The position numbers were made by a program, and so were the translations under genes. This document shows positions 34,568 through 39,982 of a stretch of 39,982 nt of DNA, piece by piece. Numbering within the stretch: position 1 is the first letter of the stretch; each line of letters starts with the position of its first letter. This stretch comes from Pseudomonadota bacterium (lineage in GTDB: Bacteria > Pseudomonadota > Alphaproteobacteria > Sphingomonadales > SMXR01), in contig JADFJJ010000014.1 of assembly GCA_022566215.1 (NCBI GenBank), forward strand, positions 1-39,982, written 5' to 3'. The notes beneath the pieces are model-generated. The model was given only the letters and a program-made list of their open reading frames with translations. It ran no database searches and was not told where the DNA came from.

Positions 34568-35290
34568 ATGACGATCACGCCTGAAATTATCAACCGGGAG
34601 GGCGCCGCCAACCTGGTTTTGATCTGCGACCATGCCGCCAATTTTATCCCTGATGAGTATGCCGGGCTTGGCCTCGGTGAGGATATGCTGGCCACCCATA
34701 TCGCCTGGGACATCGGCGCCGAGGGGGTCGCCCGGCGGCTCTCCGGGCTTCTGGATTGCCCGGCAATCCTGGCCCGCCATTCCCGGCTGGTGGTTGATAC
34801 CAACCGCGAAATTGGCGACCCGACCCTGATTCTGAAGGTCAGCGACGGGGTCAGGATTTATGGCAACGAAAAGATCAGCGCGAAGGAGCGGGAGAGGCGT
34901 ATCGCCAGCTATCACACCCCCTTCCATCAGGCCTGTGACAGCGTCATCGGGCCAAGGCTCGGCAAACAGCCCCATATCATCGGCATCCATACCTTCACCC
35001 GCGTGTTCGGCGGGGTAAGGCGCGATTTGCAGCTGGCGGTGATGTGGAACCGGGACCGGCGGCTGGCGGATAAGTTCGGCGCGGTGTTTGAGGGCCTGGG
35101 GTTTTCAGTCGGCTGGAACCAGCCCTATTCGGGCAAGGATTTCTTTTATTCCATGGACCGTCACGGCCATGACAACGGCCTGCTTCACACCACTCTCGAA
35201 GTGCGCCAGGACTTGGTCAATGACGAAGTCGGGCAGGAAAAATTCGCAACCCTTATCGCCGGCGTTTTCCGCGACCTTAAAGAGGTTTGA
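34568..35290 (+). CDS. N-formylglutamate amidohydrolase
   Basis: The 240-residue protein matches the N-formylglutamate amidohydrolase (HutG-like, FGase) family: LICDHAANFIPDEY near the N-terminus with the metal-site histidine, HSRLVVDTNREIGDP in the middle, and the later IGIHTFTRV. It hydrolyses N-formyl-L-glutamate to glutamate and formate in histidine breakdown, though no other hut gene is nearby, so the natural substrate is uncertain. Its last 14 bp overlap the end of murI on the other strand. Confidence 0.88.
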   Translation: MTITPEIINREGAANLVLICDHAANFIPDEYAGLGLGEDMLATHIAWDIGAEGVARRLSGLLDCPAILARHSRLVVDTNREIGDPTLILKVSDGVRIYGNEKISAKERERRIASYHTPFHQACDSVIGPRLGKQPHIIGIHTFTRVFGGVRRDLQLAVMWNRDRRLADKFGAVFEGLGFSVGWNQPYSGKDFFYSMDRHGHDNGLLHTTLEVRQDLVNDEVGQEKFATLIAGVFRDLKEV

Positions 35291-36119
35291 AGTCGAGCGC
35301 CTGGCCGGGCATGAATTGTTCCAGGTGCGCAAGCCGGGCCGGGTCGCCGGTGGTAAAAAACTCCAGCGTTCCATTCGAATCATCGGCAAATTCCGGGTGG
35401 CGCTGCAGGTAATTTTTCAGCGACTTTGCAACGATTTCCGGCTGGGAGAGAATTTCCACGCCGGACGGCAAGGCTTCAGAGAAGAATTTTTCCACCAGCG
35501 GATAGTGGGTGCAGCCGAGCAGCACCGCATCCAGCTTCTTCCCGGCCATCTGTTTTTTGAGTTTTTGGCAAAACTCCTGAACCAGATCGCTTAAAATCGC
35601 TTCACCCCGGTCCTCCTCGATCGCGCTGACCAGCCCGGGGCAGGGCTGCTGGACCACCTGGAAGCCGGGGGCGCGGAGCCGCACCTGGTGCGCATAAGCG
35701 CCGCTATCGACCGTCCGCTGGGTGGCGAATACGGCGACGTTTTTGTTGGGATAGGTGCTGAGGCCGGGATTGTCGCGGTCCCAGTCGAGCCCGGTCAGGG
35801 CCTCGACGATCGGCACCAGAACCCCCAAAACACGGCGGCCGGGATAGTTTTTTGGCAGCCATTGCTCCTGGATTCGCCTGAGCGCAATCGCCGAGGAGGT
35901 GTTGCAGGCCAGGAGAACCAGCCGGATGCCCTTTTCAAACAGCTGCTCTACCAGGTGAATGGAAAGCTCCAGGATCTCCGCTTCCGGGCGGCCGCCATAG
36001 GGCGCCTTTGCGTGGTCGCCGAGGTAAACAAAAGCCTGGCCCGGCAAGGCCCTGCCACAGGCGCCGAGCACGGTCAGGCCGCCGGAGCCGGAATCACATA
36101 TGCCAATCGCTGGTGCCAT
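35277..36119 (-). CDS. murI: Glutamate racemase
   Basis: MurI makes D-glutamate for peptidoglycan. The 280-residue protein has the two catalytic cysteines in ACNTSSA (C72) and GCTHYPLVE (near 202), the N-terminal GICDSGSGGLTVL with D9 and S10, and DHAKAPYGGR. The 3' end overlaps the neighbouring gene tail-to-tail by 14 bp. The upstream region (36120-36535) holds two TetR-type operator palindromes. Confidence 0.95.
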   Translation of the reverse strand: MAPAIGICDSGSGGLTVLGACGRALPGQAFVYLGDHAKAPYGGRPEAEILELSIHLVEQLFEKGIRLVLLACNTSSAIALRRIQEQWLPKNYPGRRVLGVLVPIVEALTGLDWDRDNPGLSTYPNKNVAVFATQRTVDSGAYAHQVRLRAPGFQVVQQPCPGLVSAIEEDRGEAILSDLVQEFCQKLKKQMAGKKLDAVLLGCTHYPLVEKFFSEALPSGVEILSQPEIVAKSLKNYLQRHPEFADDSNGTLEFFTTGDPARLAHLEQFMPGQALDFKPL

Positions 36120-36226
36120 GTTGGTCTTGTTTTAGGTTTGCACTCCTGCAATGCCAAGAGAAAAAGGCCAAAGCGGGGCTAAATCCTTTTACCTTTTCAT
36201 TTTTCCCAATGGTGAACGACAAACCA

Positions 36227-36242
36227 GACAGAACGGTCTGTC
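36227..36242. promoter_or_regulatory. TetR-type operator, site 1
   Basis: GACAGAACGGTCTGTC has half-sites GACAGA and TCTGTC around a four-base centre. It shares both half-sites with site 2, 55 bp to the right. Confidence 0.55.
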
Positions 36243-36296
36243 CAGTTGAAGATGTAAACGGGATATTTTTAAAAAACAATCATAGACTGATCAAGC

Positions 36297-36320
36297 AATA
36301 GACAGACCGGTCTGTCTATT
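36297..36320. promoter_or_regulatory. TetR-type operator, site 2 (24-bp perfect palindrome)
   Basis: All 24 positions form a perfect dyad with core AGACAGACCGGTCTGTCT and A/T ends. The alternating half-site style resembles operators of TetR-family repressors. No TetR gene lies in the window, so the regulator must be encoded elsewhere. Confidence 0.65.
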
Positions 36321-36535
36321 TATTTGTGGAGCGCCAGATTTTGTTTATTGAAAAGCAGAAGTTAAAATCCAAAACTCTCAGGCCCGGGTTTGGTTTGTGA
36401 AAAAGCAATTGTCAAATTCCAAAATTCTTTTTGAAAAAGGGGCATTTCACCTGTTGCGGAATAAAAAAACAGCCGCTAATCTACCGCCATTGAATAGTTG
36501 ACTTAAGTGCTGGCTGAAATGAGGGAGGTCATGTC

Positions 36536-36679
36536 ATGGCGACGTATTCAAAAACCGAATTCCGCGACAGCAGGAAAGCGCAATACGACTATTTCCGGCA
36601 AATCATTTATTGTTCTATCCTCGGTATCGCCGCCACTCTTGTGTTCCTGATGTTAATGGTGAGATTCGCCTGGTCCTGA
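36536..36679 (+). CDS. aa3-type cytochrome c oxidase small subunit IV
   Basis: This 47-residue protein has a short polar N-terminus (SKTEFRDSRKAQYDYF) and one membrane helix (about residues 23-45). It matches the tiny bacterial aa3-oxidase subunit IV family (COX4_pro_2), whose gene often precedes pntA in Alphaproteobacteria. GGGAGG at 36523-36528 stands before ATG 36536. The stop codon lies within the stem of the following terminator. Confidence 0.8.
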   Translation: MATYSKTEFRDSRKAQYDYFRQIIYCSILGIAATLVFLMLMVRFAWS

Positions 36680-36699
36680 TTTTTATCAGGACTTTTTTT
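36673..36699 (+). terminator. Rho-independent terminator between oxidase subunit IV and pntAA
   Basis: The perfect 8-bp stem GTCCTGAT (36673-36680) and ATCAGGAC (36685-36692) with a TTTT loop is followed by seven T. It includes the stop codon of the small gene and lies 25 bp before the pntAA ATG. It would separate or attenuate transcription into the transhydrogenase operon. Confidence 0.88.
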
Positions 36700-36723
36700 G
36701 CTTAAAGGACATTTGAGAGAGGC

Positions 36724-37863
36724 ATGAAAATAGCAGTATTCAAGGAACGGCGCGATGGTGAGCGCCGGGTTGCGGCAACCCCCGAAACGGTAAAGAAATT
36801 TATCCAGCTGGGCTTTGAGGTGGCGGTAGAGACCGGCGCCGGGATAAGCTCTTCAATCCCCGACCAGGCCTTTAAGGAGGCTGGCGCCAAAATCGCCAGG
36901 ACCGCAAAGGACGCCGCCCGGGGCGCCGATCTCGTGCTCAAGGTTCAGGGTCCTTCGATGACAGAGATCAACAGCATTCCCAAGGGCGCCATCCTGGTGG
37001 CGATTTTGAAACCCCATGCCGAAATGGAGACTATCAAGGCGCTGGCCAGGGCCGGGGTGACGGCTTGCGCGATGGAGCTGATGCCGAGGATCTCCAGGGC
37101 CCAGGGCATGGACGTGCTGTCCAGCCAGTCGAACCTGGCCGGTTACAAGGCGGTTCTCGATGCCGCCGCTGAATACGGCCGTGTTTTTCCGATGATGATG
37201 ACCGCCGCCGGCACCGTCGCGCCCGCCAAGGTGATGGTGATGGGGGCCGGGGTCGCCGGCCTGCAGGCGATCGCCACCGCCCGGCGCCTCGGCGCTATTG
37301 TTTCCGCCACCGACGTCCGGATCGCCGCCAAGGAACAGGTCGAATCCCTGGGCGCAAAATTCGTGATGGTCGAAGACGATGAAACCAAGGACGCTGAAAC
37401 CGCAGCCGGCTACGCCCGGGAAATGAGCAAAGCCTACCAGAAGAAACAAGCGAAACTGATCGCCGAGACCATCAAAAAGCAGGATATCGTGATTACCACC
37501 GCGCTGATCCCGGGCCGCCCAGCGCCGGTGCTGATCACCAAAGAGATGGTCAAGACCATGAAGCCGGGCTCGGTGATTGTCGACCTGGCGGTCGAGATGG
37601 GCGGCAACTGCGAGGCATCGAAACCGGGCCAGGTGGTTGAACTGGGCGGGGTCAGGATCGTCGGGCATTTGAACGTGCCCTCCAGGCTGGCCGCCGATGC
37701 CTCGGCGCTGTACGCCAAAAACCTGTACAATTTTGTCGCCTTGCTGGTCGATCAGGAGACCAAAAAACTCAAGATCGACTGGCAGGACGAGATTATCGCC
37801 GGCGTGGCCTTAAGCCATGGCGGCAAGCTGGTTCACGCCGATTACAAAGGGGGAAATAAATAA
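36724..37863 (+). CDS. pntAA: NAD(P) transhydrogenase subunit alpha, part 1 (NAD-binding)
   Basis: This is the soluble domain I of the proton-translocating transhydrogenase, which binds NAD(H) and passes hydride to NADP+ on PntB using the proton gradient. The 379-residue protein begins KIAVFKERRDGERRVAATPETV and has the Rossmann loop GAGVAGLQA and the following TDVR. In contrast to E. coli PntA, the membrane part is a separate gene (pntAB), the arrangement of Rhodospirillum-type enzymes. The stop TAA overlaps the ATG of pntAB by one base. Confidence 0.96.
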   Translation: MKIAVFKERRDGERRVAATPETVKKFIQLGFEVAVETGAGISSSIPDQAFKEAGAKIARTAKDAARGADLVLKVQGPSMTEINSIPKGAILVAILKPHAEMETIKALARAGVTACAMELMPRISRAQGMDVLSSQSNLAGYKAVLDAAAEYGRVFPMMMTAAGTVAPAKVMVMGAGVAGLQAIATARRLGAIVSATDVRIAAKEQVESLGAKFVMVEDDETKDAETAAGYAREMSKAYQKKQAKLIAETIKKQDIVITTALIPGRPAPVLITKEMVKTMKPGSVIVDLAVEMGGNCEASKPGQVVELGGVRIVGHLNVPSRLAADASALYAKNLYNFVALLVDQETKKLKIDWQDEIIAGVALSHGGKLVHADYKGGNK

Positions 37864-38165
37864 TGGAAATAGTGCTTCTGGCCGCCAACCCGTTTATCGA
37901 GCAGCTGTCGATCTTCGTGCTGGCGATCTTTGTCGGCTATTACGTGGTGTGGTCGGTGACCCCGGCGCTCCACACCCCCCTGATGTCGGTCACCAACGCG
38001 ATCTCATCCGTGATTATCGTCGGCGCCCTGATCGCCGCCGGGCCGGAGGGGGCGACGCTTTCGAAAATCCTCGGCATTATCGCCATCGGCCTGGCCGCGG
38101 TTAACATCTTCGGCGGCTTTGCGGTCACGCACCGGATGCTCTCGATGTACAAGAAAAAGAAATAG
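37863..38165 (+). CDS. pntAB: NAD(P) transhydrogenase subunit alpha, part 2 (membrane)
   Basis: The 100-residue protein has three hydrophobic segments (about 12-32, 41-60 and 66-86) and a basic lysine-rich tail KKKK. It forms part of membrane domain II of the transhydrogenase proton channel. TAATG coupling to pntAA and an 11-bp gap to pntB mark one operon. Confidence 0.95.
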   Translation: MEIVLLAANPFIEQLSIFVLAIFVGYYVVWSVTPALHTPLMSVTNAISSVIIVGALIAAGPEGATLSKILGIIAIGLAAVNIFGGFAVTHRMLSMYKKKK

Positions 38166-38176
38166 GGGCCGGCGCG

Positions 38177-39604
38177 ATGCCAGAAATGTCAGAATTTCAA
38201 GTCAACGCCACCGCCGCCGCCTACCTGGTCTCGGCAATACTCTTTATCATGGCGCTGCGCGGCCTGTCCTCGCCGGAAAGTTCCCGCCAGGGCAATATGT
38301 TCGGGATTCTTGGCATGATTATCGCGGTTGCCGCCACCGTGCTGTCGCCCGATATCGTCTCGTATCAGTGGATTATCGGGGCCATTATTGTCGGCGGCGG
38401 GATCGGCTTTATGATCTCGCAAAGGATTTCCATGACGGCGATGCCGCAATTGGTGGCGGCGTTTCACAGCCTGGTCGGAATGGCCGCGGTGCTGGTCGCC
38501 TCGGGCGCTTTTCTGAACCCGGGAGCGTTCGGCATCGCCGATGTAGCGGGCGATATCTTTACCGCCTCGAAGATTGAGATGTCACTCGGCTCGGCGATCG
38601 GCGCGATCACCTTCTCGGGTTCGGTGATCGCTTTTCTGAAGCTCCAGGGGCTGATGTCGGGCGCGCCAATTGTATTTAAAGGGCAGCACCCCCTGAACGC
38701 CCTGATCGGGATCGCGATCTTCGCCCTGATCGGCCTCTTTGCCTATGACCAGCAGACCGCCTACTTGGGCCTCAACGCCTTCTGGTGGCTGACCGCGATC
38801 GCCTTTCTAATCGGCTTTCTTCTGATTATCCCGATCGGCGGGGCCGACATGCCGGTAGTGATCTCGATGGTCAACTCGTATTCCGGCTGGGCCGCGGCGG
38901 GGATCGGCTTTACGCTCCAGAACAACGCCCTGATCGTCACCGGCGCGCTGGTCGGATCCTCCGGCGCGATCCTCTCATACATCATGTGCAAGGGCATGAA
39001 CCGCTCGTTCTTCAACGTCATCCTGGGCGGCTTCGGCGGCGAGGCGGCGGGCCCGGCGGCCGGCGAGGGCGAGGCCAAACCGGTCCGGCGGGGGAGCGCC
39101 GATGACGCCGCCTTTATCCTCAAAAACGCCGGCAAGGTGATCATCGTTCCCGGCTACGGCATGGCGGTGGCCCAGGCCCAGCATGCCTTGAGAGAAATGG
39201 CCGATATCCTGAAATCCCACGGGGTCACGGTGCTCTACGCGGTCCACCCGGTGGCGGGACGGATGCCCGGGCACATGAACGTGCTGCTGGCCGAGGCCAA
39301 CGTGCCCTACGACGAGGTGTTCGAGCTGGACGACATCAACAACGAGTTCGCGACCGCCGACGTCGCCTTCGTGATCGGCGCCAACGACGTCACCAACCCG
39401 GCCGCCAAGACCGATCCCGAGAGCCCGATCTACGGCATGCCGGTGCTCGATGTCGAGAAGGCCAAATCGGTGCTGTTCGTCAAGCGCTCGCTGGCCGCCG
39501 GCTACGCCGGGGTCGCCAACGAGCTGTTCTTCCGCGACAACACCATGATGCTGTTCGGCGACGCCAAGAAAATGACCGAGGGAATTAATAAGGCGTTGAA
39601 TTAG
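38177..39604 (+). CDS. pntB: NAD(P) transhydrogenase subunit beta
   Basis: PntB carries most of the proton-conducting membrane domain and the NADP(H)-binding domain III. The 475-residue protein has about nine hydrophobic segments in the first 280 residues, including the conserved histidine in FHSLVGMAA. The C-terminal domain has the NADP loop VPGYGMAVAQAQ and the following HPVAGRMPGHMNVLLAEA and GANDVTNPAA signatures. It ends the pnt operon. Confidence 0.97.
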   Translation: MPEMSEFQVNATAAAYLVSAILFIMALRGLSSPESSRQGNMFGILGMIIAVAATVLSPDIVSYQWIIGAIIVGGGIGFMISQRISMTAMPQLVAAFHSLVGMAAVLVASGAFLNPGAFGIADVAGDIFTASKIEMSLGSAIGAITFSGSVIAFLKLQGLMSGAPIVFKGQHPLNALIGIAIFALIGLFAYDQQTAYLGLNAFWWLTAIAFLIGFLLIIPIGGADMPVVISMVNSYSGWAAAGIGFTLQNNALIVTGALVGSSGAILSYIMCKGMNRSFFNVILGGFGGEAAGPAAGEGEAKPVRRGSADDAAFILKNAGKVIIVPGYGMAVAQAQHALREMADILKSHGVTVLYAVHPVAGRMPGHMNVLLAEANVPYDEVFELDDINNEFATADVAFVIGANDVTNPAAKTDPESPIYGMPVLDVEKAKSVLFVKRSLAAGYAGVANELFFRDNTMMLFGDAKKMTEGINKALN

Positions 39605-39616
39605 GGGCTTTTCATC

Positions 39617-39726
39617 GTCATGCCCGCGAAGGCGGGCATCCACACCTGCAATTTTTCAATGGATACCTGCTTCTCGCCTGGACGTAGCCGAAGCTCCGCT
39701 ACGGCGTAGCCTGGTCGCAGGTATGA
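39617..39726. repeat. Paired-hairpin repeat after pntB
   Basis: The element starts GTCATGCCCGC and ends with the inverse GCAGGTATGAC. The first hairpin, ATGCCCGC/GCGGGCAT (39620-39627 with 39632-39639), lies 15 bp after the pntB stop and could help end transcription. An inner pair CGTAGC/GCTACG lies near 39684-39704. Confidence 0.65.
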
Positions 39727-39738
39727 CCACCCTACCTT

Positions 39739-39838
39739 CGTCATGCCCGATTTAGTCGGGCATCCGGTCTTTTACTTTTTTTCATGAAATGGGGACGCCG
39801 CAAAAATTTGCCGGATACCGGCCTTCGCCGGTATGACA
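39739..39838. repeat. Paired-hairpin repeat, second unit
   Basis: The hairpin ATGCCCGA/TCGGGCAT (39743-39750 with 39756-39763) faces the inverse hairpin ATACCGGC/GCCGGTAT (39815-39822 with 39827-39834). The outer words CGTCATGCC and GGTATGACA are inverted relative to each other, as in 32853-33013. Confidence 0.65.
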
Positions 39839-39850
39839 ATATTTATACTA

Positions 39851-39982
39851 ACCCCCTCACCTAAATCCTCTCCCTCCCCCCTGCGTTCGCTAACGCGAAC
39901 TTCGGCGCGGCAGGCGGAGGGGAGAGGACTTTAATGAAGTGCCCTGCCGTAATCCCCTCTCCCTTGAGGGGAGAGGGAAAGG
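39851..39982. repeat. GC-rich inverted-repeat element, copy D (long subtype, cut by window end)
   Basis: It begins ACCCCCTCACCTAAATCC and carries the same middle module as copy C (TTCGCTAACGCGAA then CTTCGGCGCGGCAG), then the CCTCTCCC-TTGA-GGGGAGAGG hairpin. The right end runs out of the window. Confidence 0.8.

Larger units (their letters stand above)
36120..36535. other. Divergent intergenic region with operators
   Basis: This 416-bp gap between murI and the small oxidase-subunit gene holds no convincing gene. It contains two TetR-like inverted repeats (36227-36242 and 36297-36320), AT-rich flanks, and GGGAGG at 36523-36528 serving the small gene. A TTGACT at 36497-36502 could be part of a promoter, but no good -10 follows at the right distance. 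Confidence 0.6.

Overview
The window looks like chromosomal DNA of a GC-rich alphaproteobacterium. The clues are an alphaproteobacterial-type L32 protein, a split three-gene proton-translocating transhydrogenase (pntAA-pntAB-pntB) preceded by a small aa3-oxidase subunit IV gene, and a full hopanoid cluster. No genus can be fixed from the sequence alone. No tRNA, rRNA, CRISPR array, phage or complete insertion sequence was seen.

Region 1 (1-15558) is a hopanoid island. In order: the 3' end of hpnC, dxs, hpnD, hpnE, shc and hpnG on the plus strand; hpnH and the RND exporter hpnN on the minus strand; then hpnM, a sulfotransferase, a paraoxonase-like membrane-anchored protein and an HpnA-type epimerase on the plus strand. 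Together they supply isoprenoid precursor (dxs), build squalene by the HpnC/D/E route, cyclise it (Shc), add and trim the adenosyl side chain (HpnH/HpnG) and move hopanoids to the outer membrane (HpnN, probably HpnM). The sulfotransferase and the paraoxonase-like gene, coupled by overlaps to hpnA, are unexplained and could be tailoring enzymes.

Region 2 (15689-26920) is amino-acid catabolism. A class III aminotransferase (minus) diverges from an M20 hydrolase followed by astA, astD and astB (arginine succinyltransferase pathway). These are followed by a lysine-dehydrogenase/saccharopine-dehydrogenase-like enzyme, a thiamine-pyrophosphate enzyme and an ALDH7-type aminoadipate-semialdehyde dehydrogenase, which suggest lysine breakdown.

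Region 3 (26921-28170) is repeat-rich: two decayed DUF559 genes, GC-rich inverted repeats, rpmF and a structured repeat. Region 4 (28157-31868, minus) holds an AhpD-like protein, an exported amidohydrolase, an M14 carboxypeptidase and a lipoprotein. Region 5 (32041-39604) holds rpmJ, a HAD phosphatase, pyruvate kinase, N-formylglutamate amidohydrolase, glutamate racemase, the small oxidase subunit and the transhydrogenase operon. The end (39605-39982) is packed with palindromic repeats.

The most unusual signal is a 265-bp element present twice in inverted orientation (17210-17474 and 27904-28168). Both copies can fold into the same multi-branched structure. Their closing stems differ in sequence but keep complementarity through several paired changes, while the open frames inside show no codon-position bias. 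This points to an undescribed structured RNA/DNA element, either a cis-acting leader or a foldable mobile repeat.
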